Part shown: positions 51,582-59,960 of the stretch, piece by piece
Numbering within the stretch: position 1 is the stretch's first letter
Layout of the letters: each line of letters begins with the position of its first letter
Assembly (NCBI GenBank): GCA_965234325.1
Contig: OZ248418.1
Coordinates: forward strand, 1 to 64,000
Direction of reading: 5' to 3'
Length of the DNA: 64,000 nt
From: Limnohabitans kasalickyi
Lineage (GTDB): Bacteria; Pseudomonadota; Gammaproteobacteria; Burkholderiales; Burkholderiaceae_C
Position numbers and translations under genes: made by a program
Notes under the pieces: model-generated
Databases searched by the model: none
Told to the model about the DNA's origin: nothing
What the model saw: the letters and a program-made list of their open reading frames with translations, nothing else

Positions 51582-51610
51582 GTGTGTCTCCGATCAAATG
51601 GTTTTTCGCA

Positions 51611-52096
51611 TCAAGCCGCAACGGGCTCTTGCAGTTTTTTGGCGGCGTACTGGATGGCTTTGACGATGTTTTGGTAGCCCGTGCAGCGGCACAGGTTGCC
51701 GGCCATGCCGTGGCGGATTTCGTCTTCGCTGGGGTTGGGGTTCTCTTGCAAGAAGCGGTAAGCGCGCATCAGCATGCCAGGCGTGCAAAAACCGCACTGC
51801 AAGCCATGCTCTTTGTAAAAGCCTTCTTGCACGGCGTGCAACACGCCCTTGTTGGCCAAACCTTCGACCGTGAGCACTTCAGAGCCGTCGCACTGAACAG
51901 CCAGGTGTGTGCAGGACTTGACCGATTGACCATCCACGTCGACGGTGCAAGCGCCGCAATGGCTGGTTTCGCAGCCGATGTGGGCGCCTGTGAGGTTGAG
52001 TTCTTCGCGCAGGTAGTGGATCAACAAGGTGCGTGGCTCAACGGCTTTTTCTTCCTTTTTGCCGTTGACGGAAATCGAGACGAGTTTTTTGGACAT
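51611..52096 (-). CDS. coxS: Aerobic CO dehydrogenase small (2Fe-2S) subunit
   Basis: 161 residues from the ATG at 52096 (GGAAA upstream; the longer frame begins inside the intergenic region). Two iron-sulfur motifs are complete: GCETSHCGACTVDVDGQSVKSC and QCGFCTPGM with LCRCTGYQNIV. It carries electrons from the Mo-Cu site to FAD in CoxM. It lies between coxM and coxL in the order M-S-L typical of form I operons. Confidence 0.96.
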   Translation of the reverse strand: MSKKLVSISVNGKKEEKAVEPRTLLIHYLREELNLTGAHIGCETSHCGACTVDVDGQSVKSCTHLAVQCDGSEVLTVEGLANKGVLHAVQEGFYKEHGLQCGFCTPGMLMRAYRFLQENPNPSEDEIRHGMAGNLCRCTGYQNIVKAIQYAAKKLQEPVAA

Positions 52097-52113
52097 GGTT
52101 GTGTTTCCTTGAT

Positions 52114-52977
52114 TTAGGCGCAAAGCGACCAGGCTTTGTTCAAAGCGCGTTTGACCATTTCACCGGCCATGGCGGTTTTGTATTCGATGTCGCCACGCAG
52201 GTCTTCTGCGGGGTCGCAGATGGCGATGGCGGCTGCCACTGCGGCTTGCACGTTGGCAGCGTTGAAGGGTTTGTTCAACAAAGCGGCTTCAGCGGCTTCA
52301 GCGTGAAGCGCCGTGGGGGCCACGTTGGTCAGGGCAATACGCACATGGCTGACTTGGTCGCCCGTCTTGCGGATCACCACCGCGCAACCGGCGGTCGCCC
52401 AGTCACCGGTTTTGCGCTTGAGTTTTTCGTAGGCGTAACCGGTACCCGCTGCAAAAGCGGGCACGCGGATTTCGCACATGACTTCGTTCTCTTCGAGGAG
52501 CGTCATGTAAGTGCCTAAGAAAAAGCCATCAGCCGCCACGGTGCGGCGGCCGTTCGGGCCTTCGAGCACAAACGAGGCGTCGATGGCAATGGACAGCGCA
52601 GGGTGGTCATTGCCGGGGTCGCCGTGGGCGATGTCGCCGCCAATCGTGCCGCGGTTGCGCACTTGGGGGTCGGCGATCAGCTTGGCGGCTTCGCACAGCA
52701 AAGGCACTTTGGCTTGCAGAATGGGCGAGCTTATCAGCTCGTTTTCAACCGTCATCGCACCGATCACGACGGTGTTGCCGTCTTCACGGATCCCCTTGAG
52801 TTCGGGAATACGGTTGATGTCAATCAAGTGCTCGGGCTGGGCAAAACGCAGCTTCATCATCGGCAGCAAACTGTGGCCGCCTGCCAGCAATTTGGCATCA
52901 GAGCCCAATTGGCCGAGCAAGGCAACAGCCTCAGCCACAGTTTTGGGCGCGTGGTAATCGAAACGCGGTGGAATCAT
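52114..52977 (-). CDS. coxM: Aerobic CO dehydrogenase medium (FAD) subunit
   Basis: 287 residues from the ATG at 52977, with GAGGAG seven bases upstream; a TTG codon precedes it. FAD-binding motifs are AGGHSLLPMMKLR and TIGGDIAHGDPGNDHPA. It is the first structural gene of the cox operon. The 238 bp between it and the regulator gene hold the likely promoter and the direct repeats described separately. Confidence 0.95.
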   Translation of the reverse strand: MIPPRFDYHAPKTVAEAVALLGQLGSDAKLLAGGHSLLPMMKLRFAQPEHLIDINRIPELKGIREDGNTVVIGAMTVENELISSPILQAKVPLLCEAAKLIADPQVRNRGTIGGDIAHGDPGNDHPALSIAIDASFVLEGPNGRRTVAADGFFLGTYMTLLEENEVMCEIRVPAFAAGTGYAYEKLKRKTGDWATAGCAVVIRKTGDQVSHVRIALTNVAPTALHAEAAEAALLNKPFNAANVQAAVAAAIAICDPAEDLRGDIEYKTAMAGEMVKRALNKAWSLCA

Positions 52978-53084
52978 CAAGGTCTCCTCTGTTTGTCTAG
53001 AACAAACGGGATTATTGACTCAGATCATTGACCCACTGCCCCTGCAGGTTATGGGCTGATCTGCGGTTGATGCGTTGATTTATC

Positions 53085-53113
53085 GCACGAAATGCTATTT
53101 TTAATGCACGAAA
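53085..53113 (-). promoter_or_regulatory. Direct repeats 21 bp apart: candidate RcoM operator for coxM
   Basis: The octamer GCACGAAA (plus strand; TTTCGTGC in the direction of coxM) occurs at 53085-53092 and 53106-53113, exactly 21 bp start to start, about two helical turns. RcoM of Burkholderia xenovorans is reported to bind three direct repeats 21 bp apart on centre, and LytTR proteins in general use this kind of spacing. I see only two good copies; the third expected place (53064 or 53127) matches poorly. An inverted repeat, GCTATTTTT at 53094-53102 with AAAAAATAGC at 53125-53134, overlaps the site. Confidence 0.6.
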
Positions 53114-53215
53114 CGAAAAATTTCAAAAAATAGCTTTTTACAATTAGGGAAATCCCGAGTCAAAAAACTCACTAGGACTTACCCTTGGTATTGGGCTTAA
53201 AACGCCAAACAGGGG

Positions 53216-53959
53216 TCAAGCCAAGCCCAAGGCCTGGCGTAAACGCGCAACTTCGCCGCGCGACACGGGCACGGGTTGGGTGTTCTTGCCATTCAAAACA
53301 ATCTGTGTTTTGCTGCTTTCACGCGTCAAGGTCTTTACCGATTGCAAGTTGACGATGAAGCAACGGTGCACCCGCATAAATTGTTCAGGGTCGAGGCGCA
53401 AGGCCAGATCGCTGATGCTCAAATTGCAAAAGTGATAGCCCTCGCGTGTGAGTACGCGGGTGTAGTGCGCTTGAGACTCAAGACAAAGCACATCTTGGAT
53501 GTCGACAAACGACACCTGCTGGTTGGTCACGGTAGGGATGCGCGACAAGCGCATGTTCTTGGCAGGTGTGTCGGAGGGTTTTGGCGCTTGACCGACCACT
53601 TGGGTGACGTCATAAAACACCAGCGCAAAACCGGTGGTTTCCCCCGTGGCGTTGCCGAGTCGGCTGACCTTGATCAGTAAAACCTGCTCGGGAATGTTGA
53701 TGATCATCGTCATCGGCACCGCATTGGCCATGGGGCAACCCGATGCCTCATCCAACAAAAACTTGACTTTCGGTTTGGAGCGCTCAGGGTGAAACGAGGT
53801 CACCAATTTGCCAAAAGGTTGTTTTTCATCCACGGGCAAGACGCGACGTGCATAGTCATTCATGGCCAGCACGTTGCGATCCGCATCGAGGTGAATCACC
53901 CCAGCTTCAAATTTTTCAAAGACGTACAAGCCGGGGTTATTTGCGGTCTTGGTATCCAT
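53216..53959 (-). CDS. rcoM: RcoM-type haem PAS-LytTR CO-sensing regulator
   Basis: 247 residues from the ATG at 53959 (AGGAGA upstream). An N-terminal PAS domain (about 10-120) joins a LytTR DNA-binding domain (about 135-247: HYTRVLTREGYHFCNLS, MRVHRCFIVNL, VPVSRGEVARLRQALG). The PAS domain matches RcoM of Burkholderia xenovorans in the haem region: FHPERSKPKVKFLL carries the axial histidine (His57 here, His74 there), SGCPM the ferric-state cysteine (Cys75/Cys94) and MTMIINIPEQ the methionine displaced by CO (Met85/Met104). RcoM activates cox genes when CO binds. It lies just upstream of coxM in the same direction. Confidence 0.9.
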   Translation of the reverse strand: MDTKTANNPGLYVFEKFEAGVIHLDADRNVLAMNDYARRVLPVDEKQPFGKLVTSFHPERSKPKVKFLLDEASGCPMANAVPMTMIINIPEQVLLIKVSRLGNATGETTGFALVFYDVTQVVGQAPKPSDTPAKNMRLSRIPTVTNQQVSFVDIQDVLCLESQAHYTRVLTREGYHFCNLSISDLALRLDPEQFMRVHRCFIVNLQSVKTLTRESSKTQIVLNGKNTQPVPVSRGEVARLRQALGLA

Positions 53960-54047
53960 GGTTGTCTCCTGATACTCTGCCAAGTGAGCCGCTGTGGCAT
54001 CTCTTTGGATGCCTGTGTGACGGGTGCTGAAATGCGACGGAGTTAGA

Positions 54048-55133
54048 TCAGCCCAATGCCTTCACCACGGCATCGCCCATCTGCGACGTACCCACTTTGG
54101 TGGTGCCTTCGCTGTAGATGTCGGGGGTACGCAGGCCTTGGGCCAACACGGCTTTCACAGCGGTTTCGATGCGATCAGCCGCTGCCGCTTGGTTCAAGCT
54201 AAAGCGCAGCATCATGGCGGCGCTGAGGATGGTGGCCAAGGGGTTGGCCACGCCTTTGCCAGCGATGTCGGGGGCGCTGCCGTGGCTGGGTTCGTACAAA
54301 CCTTGGTTCTTTGAGTTCAAAGAAGCTGAGGGCAACATACCAATAGAGCCCGTGAGCATCGACGCTTCGTCGCTCAAGATGTCGCCAAACATATTGCCGG
54401 TCACCACCACGTCAAAGCGCTTAGGCTCTTTCACCAGTTGCATGGCGGCGTTGTCGACGTACATGTGGTCAAGGGCGATGTCTGGGTACTCTTTGCCCAC
54501 TTCAGTGACCACGTCTTTCCAGAACTGGAAGGTTTCCAGCACGTTGGCTTTATCCACGCTGGTCACGCGACCCTCTTTGCCGGCGGCCTTGCGCTTGCGG
54601 GCGGCTTGGAAGGCGACGTGGGCAATGCGCTCGATCTCGGGCTTGCTGTAGCGCATGGTGTCAAACGCTTCTTCGGCACCAGGGAAATGCCCATCTGTGG
54701 CCACACGACGACCGCGAGGCTGGCCAAAGTAAATGTCGCCGGTCAATTCGCGGATGATCAAGATGTCGAGGCCAGAAATCAGCTCAGGCTTCAAGCTGGA
54801 TGCGCCTACCAATTGCTCGTAGCAAATGGCAGGGCGGAAGTTGGCGAACAGGCCCATGTTTTTGCGCAAACCCAAAATGGCTTGCTCGGGGCGCAGCGGG
54901 CGGTCGAGGGTGTCGTATTTCCAGTCGCCCACGGCGCCGAACAACACGGCGTCAGAGGCCATGGCCAGCTTCAAGGTGGCTTCGGGCAAGGGGTGCCCGT
55001 GCGCGTCAAACGCTGCACCGCCGACCAAGGCGGTTTCCATCTCAAACTTCAAGTCGAGAACATTCAAGACTTTGACGGTTTCTGCGACGATTTCGGTGCC
55101 GATGCCATCACCGGGGAGGACTGCGATTTTCAT
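54048..55133 (-). CDS. leuB: 3-isopropylmalate dehydrogenase
   Basis: 361 residues from the ATG at 55133, starting MKIAVLPGDGIGTEIV. Oxidatively decarboxylates 3-isopropylmalate in leucine synthesis. RPLRPEQAILGLRKNMGLFANFRP, ELTGDIYFGQPRG and the NAD-binding EPSHGSAPDIAGKGVANP are all present. It ends the leuC-leuD-leuB row. The next gene is the CO-sensing regulator instead of asd. Confidence 0.97.
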   Translation of the reverse strand: MKIAVLPGDGIGTEIVAETVKVLNVLDLKFEMETALVGGAAFDAHGHPLPEATLKLAMASDAVLFGAVGDWKYDTLDRPLRPEQAILGLRKNMGLFANFRPAICYEQLVGASSLKPELISGLDILIIRELTGDIYFGQPRGRRVATDGHFPGAEEAFDTMRYSKPEIERIAHVAFQAARKRKAAGKEGRVTSVDKANVLETFQFWKDVVTEVGKEYPDIALDHMYVDNAAMQLVKEPKRFDVVVTGNMFGDILSDEASMLTGSIGMLPSASLNSKNQGLYEPSHGSAPDIAGKGVANPLATILSAAMMLRFSLNQAAAADRIETAVKAVLAQGLRTPDIYSEGTTKVGTSQMGDAVVKALG

Positions 55134-55162
55134 GTGTGCTTTCTTTAAATCTGGAACGTGCG

Positions 55163-55807
55163 TTACATCGTGTGCGCCAACCAAGGCTTGGTGGCCAAGC
55201 GCTCAGCTTCAAAGGCTTTGATCTTGTCGGACTGGCGCAGGGTCAGGCCAATGTCATCAAAGCCGTTGAGCAAGCAGTATTTGCGGAAGGCTTGCACGTC
55301 GAATGGAATGGTCTCACCTTGGGGGCGAACGACGACTTGGTTTTCCAAATCAACGGTCAACTCGTAGCCGGGGAATGCGTGGGTCTCGTTGAACAACAGG
55401 TCAACCGCGGACTCGGGCAGCACGATGGGCAGCAAGCCGTTTTTGAAGCAGTTGTTGAAAAAGATGTCGGCAAAGCTGGGTGCAATCACGGCGCGGAAGC
55501 CGTATTGGTCAATCGCCCAAGGTGCGTGTTCGCGTGACGAGCCACAGCCAAAGTTCTTGCGGGCTAGCAACACAGACGCGCCTTTGTAGCGAGGCTGGTT
55601 CAGCACGAAGTCGGGGTTGGGCTGGCGGCTGGCGGGGTCTTGGCCTGGTTCGCCGTGGTCCAAGTAGCGCCACTCGTCAAACAAGTTAGGGCCAAAGCCC
55701 GTCTTGCGGATGGACTTCAAAAACTGTTTAGGGATGATGGCGTCGGTGTCGACGTTCTCGCGGTCCATGGGGGCCACGATGCCTTTGTGGAGGGTGAATT
55801 TCTGCAT
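55163..55807 (-). CDS. leuD: 3-isopropylmalate dehydratase small subunit
   Basis: 214 residues. With LeuC it isomerises 2- to 3-isopropylmalate. Typical segments are DRENVDTDAIIPKQFLK near the N-terminus and NFGCGSSREHAPWAI. It lies 12 bp downstream of leuC and 29 bp upstream of leuB. Confidence 0.97.
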   Translation of the reverse strand: MQKFTLHKGIVAPMDRENVDTDAIIPKQFLKSIRKTGFGPNLFDEWRYLDHGEPGQDPASRQPNPDFVLNQPRYKGASVLLARKNFGCGSSREHAPWAIDQYGFRAVIAPSFADIFFNNCFKNGLLPIVLPESAVDLLFNETHAFPGYELTVDLENQVVVRPQGETIPFDVQAFRKYCLLNGFDDIGLTLRQSDKIKAFEAERLATKPWLAHTM

Positions 55808-55819
55808 GATTTTTATCCC

Positions 55820-57241
55820 TTAGGCAAACTTACGCACGTCCACAAAGTGACCGTGAATGGCGGCCGCAGCCGCCATAGCGGGGCTGACCAAATGGGTGCG
55901 GCCACCGTTGCCTTGACGGCCTTCGAAGTTGCGGTTGCTGGTGGAGGCGCAGCGCTCGCCTGGCTCTAAGCGGTCGGCGTTCATGGCCAAACACATGGAG
56001 CAGCCGGGCTCGCGCCACTCAAAACCAGCGGCTTTGAAAATCTCGTGCAGGCCTTCAGCTTCGGCTTGTGCTTTGACCAAGCCAGAGCCGGGCACCACCA
56101 TGGCCAGTTTGATGTTTTTGGCCACTTTTTGGCCGAGCTTTTTCACCACAGCAGCCGCTTCGCGCATGTCTTCGATGCGGCTGTTGGTGCACGAACCGAT
56201 GAACACTTTGTCGACAAACAAGTCGTTCAGGGCCTTGCCGGGTTGCAAGTCCATGTACGTCAATGCGCGCTCAATGGCGCTGCGCTTGTTGGCGTCTTTT
56301 TCTTTGTCGGGGTCGGGCACGATGCCGTTGATGTCCAGCACCATTTCGGGGGACGTGCCCCAAGTGACGTGCGGCAAGATGTCTTCGGCTCTGAGCTCGA
56401 CCACCGCGTCAAACTTGGCGTCGGCGTCTGAGTGCAAGGTTTTCCAATACGCCACGGCTTGGTCCCATTCGACGCCTGTTGGCGAGAGGGGACGGCCTTT
56501 GACGTACTCGATGGTTTTGTCGTCCACCGCCACCAAGCCAGCGCGTGCGCCGCCTTCGATGGCCATGTTGCAGACCGTCATGCGGCCTTCCATGCTCAAG
56601 CTACGTATCGCTGAACCTGCAAATTCGATGGTGTAGCCCGTACCGCCCGCCGTGCCGATTTTGCCGATGATGGCCAGCACCACATCTTTGCCGGTCACGC
56701 CTTTGGCCAGCGTGCCTTCGACTTTGATGAGCATGTTCTTGGCTTTTTTGGCCAACAGGGTTTGTGTGGCCATGACGTGCTCGACCTCGGAGGTGCCGAT
56801 GCCGTGGGCCAAAGCTGCAAACGCGCCGTGGGTGGAGGTGTGGCTGTCGCCGCACACCACGGTCATGCCGGGCAGGGTGGCACCGTTTTCAGGGCCAATC
56901 ACATGGATGATGCCTTGGCGCTTGGACATGAACGGGAAGAACGCGGCAGAGCCGAACTCGGCCATGTTGGCGTCCAGCGTGGTGATTTGTTCTTTGCTGA
57001 TGGGGTCGGTGATGCCGTCGTAGCCCAATTCCCAGCCGGTGGTGGGCGTGTTGTGATCGGCAGTGGCCACGATCGAACTGACACGCCAGACCTTGCGGCC
57101 CGCTTGGCGAATGCCCTCAAACGCTTGTGGGCTGGTGACTTCGTGTACCAAATGGCGGTCGATGTAGAGGATGGAGGTGCCATCTTCTTCGGTGTGGACG
57201 ACGTGCTCGTCCCAAATCTTGTCGTAAAGCGTGCGTCCCAT
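55820..57241 (-). CDS. leuC: 3-isopropylmalate dehydratase large subunit
   Basis: 473 residues. An aconitase-family [4Fe-4S] enzyme. The cluster cysteines are visible in VFIGSCTNSR and PGCSMCLAMN. The start LYDKIWDEHVV, CGDSHTSTHGAFAALAHGIGTSE and the terminal DVRKFA are typical. First gene of the leu operon on the minus strand. Confidence 0.97.
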   Translation of the reverse strand: MGRTLYDKIWDEHVVHTEEDGTSILYIDRHLVHEVTSPQAFEGIRQAGRKVWRVSSIVATADHNTPTTGWELGYDGITDPISKEQITTLDANMAEFGSAAFFPFMSKRQGIIHVIGPENGATLPGMTVVCGDSHTSTHGAFAALAHGIGTSEVEHVMATQTLLAKKAKNMLIKVEGTLAKGVTGKDVVLAIIGKIGTAGGTGYTIEFAGSAIRSLSMEGRMTVCNMAIEGGARAGLVAVDDKTIEYVKGRPLSPTGVEWDQAVAYWKTLHSDADAKFDAVVELRAEDILPHVTWGTSPEMVLDINGIVPDPDKEKDANKRSAIERALTYMDLQPGKALNDLFVDKVFIGSCTNSRIEDMREAAAVVKKLGQKVAKNIKLAMVVPGSGLVKAQAEAEGLHEIFKAAGFEWREPGCSMCLAMNADRLEPGERCASTSNRNFEGRQGNGGRTHLVSPAMAAAAAIHGHFVDVRKFA

Positions 57242-57336
57242 GGGTCTTCCTTATATGGAGACGCCCATTTTATGCGGAGCGCCCAGCTTGTGACCTTGTT
57301 CCCTGTAACGCAGGTTTTAGATCGTTTTGGTGTGGG

Positions 57337-57564
57337 TCAACTCGCCGCCAATTTGAGGGGCTTGCAGTCTGCGCAGAAAAACAAGTTGGCCCCTAAAAAC
57401 CGTTTGAAGGAGCCCGTGTTGCGCATTTTGTGTTGGCCACATTTCATACAGCTCATGGTTTCTCCGGTCCGGCCCATGCCTTGGAAAGGCGATCCGTTCT
57501 CTTTGTTGGTGTAGCGCAACCCATTGCTGGCGATTTCGGTTTTGTCGTGGCGGTAGTTGGTCAT
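57337..57564 (-). CDS. Small zinc-ribbon protein
   Basis: 75 residues. Two CxxC pairs about 25 residues apart (SCMKCGQHKMR and FFCADCKPL) suggest one zinc-ribbon knuckle. The rest is basic and polar (KRFLGAN). No homologue is recalled by name. It lies 95 bp upstream of leuC in the same direction. The two CxxC pairs and the compact coding frame make it a real gene rather than a chance frame. Confidence 0.65.
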   Translation of the reverse strand: MTNYRHDKTEIASNGLRYTNKENGSPFQGMGRTGETMSCMKCGQHKMRNTGSFKRFLGANLFFCADCKPLKLAAS

Positions 57565-57590
57565 GGGCTAAAGCTCAAAAAATAGGCATC

Positions 57591-57616
57591 AAAAAAAGCC
57601 GCAAGATGCGGCTTTT
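57591..57616 (-). terminator. Rho-independent terminator after the porin gene
   Basis: Six-bp GC-rich stem GCCGCA/TGCGGC (57598-57603 with 57607-57612, loop AAGA-type, three to four bases) with seven A on the plus strand (57591-57597), which give the U-run for leftward transcripts. It lies between the porin gene and the zinc-ribbon gene. Confidence 0.85.
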
Positions 57617-57698
57617 AAAAGGTTGGAGACCTTGGAGAGAACGATCCGATTGGGAGGTGCTGCGTGCAACACCTCCCTACACGCAGGTCAACGACTTC

Positions 57699-58814
57699 TT
57701 AGAAGTCGTAGCGCATGCCAATGGCAAAGCCTTTGGTGTCTTTGCCGTTAACGGCAGGCGAAACTTTGGAGCCATCTGCTTTGCCTTCAGACCATGGGGC
57801 CACTTTGACAGCTGAACCGTTGGTCACCATGGCGTAGTTTGCGTAGAAGCGAAGTTCTTTGCTGATGATGCGGTCGATGCCAACGGCGGTCAATTTGGAG
57901 TCCGAGTTGGCTTTGTTGGCCGCACGATCCATCACATGAGCGCGCAACACAGTGTGGTTTGGAACGATTTGATACTCAGCACCAAAGCCTGTGACTTTGC
58001 TGCCTTGATCGTCAGTAGGCGTTTTCATGTAATTGGCTTCTTGGAAGAAACCCACCAACTTCAAATCGCTCATGACTTTGTAGGACACAGCCAAACGCAT
58101 TGCGTCGCGCTTGCCATCAGCATGGTCTTTTTCGTAGCTTTCTTGTGCCAAGGCAGCAGACAAGTCACCAGCGTTGTAGCTGACGGACAGGCTGGTCAAA
58201 GCAGTTTCTTTGACAATACCGGTTGCTGTATCCATGGCCGCAACGCCAGTTGACTGGGGTGCATAGGCCACAGCCACACGCACGCCACTCATATCGGGCG
58301 ATTGGTACTGGATGATGTTGTTTGGACGCTCGTCAAATTTGGCACCAGCGCGTGTGATGTTGCGCATGTCGCCCAATTGGTCGCCAAACAAGTCAGCGGC
58401 GCCGCGAGCCACTTTCATGGGGGTGTCGAACTTACCGATTTTGACCTGACCAAAGCTGCCTTCGACGCCAGCGAATGTGTCGCGAGATGCGAATGTGTTT
58501 GTGCCAGCTTTGTCGGCTGCTTGAGTTGTACCTGTGACGGCAGCTGCTTCAGTGCGGTTAAATTGAATTTCAGATTCAATTTGCCAGATACCTTTTAAAT
58601 CACCAAAGCTCTTGTCGCCGCGCAAACCCACGCGTGAAGAGTTGCTGGAAAGGTTGTTGGCTTTGTACTTATCGCCGTCGTCTTGGTTTTCCAAGGCGAG
58701 GTGCGCACGGCCATAAAACTCCCAGTTGCCTGCGGTTTTGAGTTGGTTAGATTGGGCAACGGCTGAGAATGCAGTGGCGCCCATGGCCATGGCCAAAATG
58801 ACATTTCTTTTCAC
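57699..58814 (-). CDS. Gram-negative porin (Burkholderiales trimeric type)
   Basis: 371 residues from a GTG at 58814. The GTG is favoured because it gives the normal basic start MKRNVILAMAMG, and a GGAG lies about eight bases before it. Signal peptide cleavage is near VAQ-SNQ. The mature part shows alternating beta strands: SSRVGLRGDKSFGDLKGIWQIESE, FAGVEGSFGQVKIGKFDTPM and the C-terminal GMRYDF with terminal Phe that is needed for outer-membrane insertion by BAM. General diffusion porin of the Gram_neg_porin (PF13609) kind. A stand-alone gene with its own terminator. Confidence 0.95.
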   Translation of the reverse strand: MKRNVILAMAMGATAFSAVAQSNQLKTAGNWEFYGRAHLALENQDDGDKYKANNLSSNSSRVGLRGDKSFGDLKGIWQIESEIQFNRTEAAAVTGTTQAADKAGTNTFASRDTFAGVEGSFGQVKIGKFDTPMKVARGAADLFGDQLGDMRNITRAGAKFDERPNNIIQYQSPDMSGVRVAVAYAPQSTGVAAMDTATGIVKETALTSLSVSYNAGDLSAALAQESYEKDHADGKRDAMRLAVSYKVMSDLKLVGFFQEANYMKTPTDDQGSKVTGFGAEYQIVPNHTVLRAHVMDRAANKANSDSKLTAVGIDRIISKELRFYANYAMVTNGSAVKVAPWSEGKADGSKVSPAVNGKDTKGFAIGMRYDF

Positions 58815-58910
58815 GAGTAAAACTCCGGTTGGTTAAAAACCTAAGCAGTGTTGTCTTGGCGTATGACGCGGTAATGAAGAATTTATGAAACTTTTGTGAA
58901 ACCAACAAAT

Positions 58911-59960
58911 TCACGCACCAAGTGCCATCAATGCAGCCGCGTCAATACCTTGTGTTCGTTTTTCAAGCCAACGCAAAAGCTGTGCGCGCCAGCCATTTGC
59001 CTTTTTTGACGGCGCGCAAACCATCGTGTATTCCAACTGCGGCACGCCGCCGCGCTTACGTTTGAAGTCGCCTGCGCCTGAGCTGTAGTTCAACAGCAGT
59101 GCATGGGTTTGGGTGTAGTCGTGAATGGCCGAAAACAACAGGCGGTACAAGCCGTCGATCTCGGTGTCGGTGGCGTAGCCCAAGGCTGGCACGGTCAAGG
59201 TGTCGCCCACTTGGTAGAGCATGGCAAAGGCCATGGTGCTGCCATTGCTGTGCGTCAACAGCAGCGCACGCATGACTTTCTCGTTGAGCATGTCTTCAAA
59301 AAACTCAGGCGTGTACTGCGCGTTGAGTTGGCTGTGCTTGTCTAAATAAATGCGTGTGTAAAGGGTAGCCAAACGACGCGATGTTTGAGGCGTCGCATGC
59401 TGAATGACAGACACCTTCAAGCCCGATCGCTTGCGTGCCGTGTGATCGCGCGTAAGGTGTGAAGGTTTGCGCGCTAACCCCTGACGCAAGTCAAACTCGT
59501 ACACCACGCGTGCGGGCAGAGCCACGAAGCCCAGTCCGCGCAGTGTTGCCATGAGCTCGGCGTGTTTGCTAGCTTGCAAATTCCGCACGGCGACAAAGCA
59601 ATTTGGGCTTTGCGCCATCGCGAGGGTGCACGCGTCTGACAGCGCGTCACCAGAGACCGCGTCCCACACGTTGGTGGAGACGGGCCAATTACCCACCAAG
59701 ATCAAGCGGTCAAGGCCCAGCCAGCGCGCGCCAGTGCCCAAACGTCGCACACCCCAAGCCGCCCACCAGGAGGAGGCTTGCAATTCTTCCGCGGCGTAGT
59801 CAAACCAGCCACTGCGCAGTGAGGTGATGTAGCTGGTGTCAGGCGTTCGCAGTGTGCGCGACAGCGTCACGGCCAACGACGACTGGCCCAGCCACTGAAG
59901 CTGTGCGCTGGCGTTGCGCATCCAGCGCTCAAGTGGCTGGCGGGGCCAAGTGGGTCGCAT
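58911..59960 (-). CDS. GNAT/FemAB-like acyltransferase family protein
   Basis: 349 residues if it starts at the ATG at 59960, which overlaps the stop of the DUF3419 gene by 1 bp (TGATG). The C-terminal half (DKHSQLNAQYTPEFFEDML, TMAFAMLYQVGDTL, LLFSAIHDYTQTH, LLNYSSGAGDFKRKRGG) resembles the GNAT-like domain of FemAB/BioF2-type proteins. The N-terminal part has two Trp-rich stretches. No signal peptide. The coupling with a BtaA-like gene suggests a shared lipid-related pathway, but the substrate is unknown. Confidence 0.7.
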   Translation of the reverse strand: MRPTWPRQPLERWMRNASAQLQWLGQSSLAVTLSRTLRTPDTSYITSLRSGWFDYAAEELQASSWWAAWGVRRLGTGARWLGLDRLILVGNWPVSTNVWDAVSGDALSDACTLAMAQSPNCFVAVRNLQASKHAELMATLRGLGFVALPARVVYEFDLRQGLARKPSHLTRDHTARKRSGLKVSVIQHATPQTSRRLATLYTRIYLDKHSQLNAQYTPEFFEDMLNEKVMRALLLTHSNGSTMAFAMLYQVGDTLTVPALGYATDTEIDGLYRLLFSAIHDYTQTHALLLNYSSGAGDFKRKRGGVPQLEYTMVCAPSKKANGWRAQLLRWLEKRTQGIDAAALMALGA

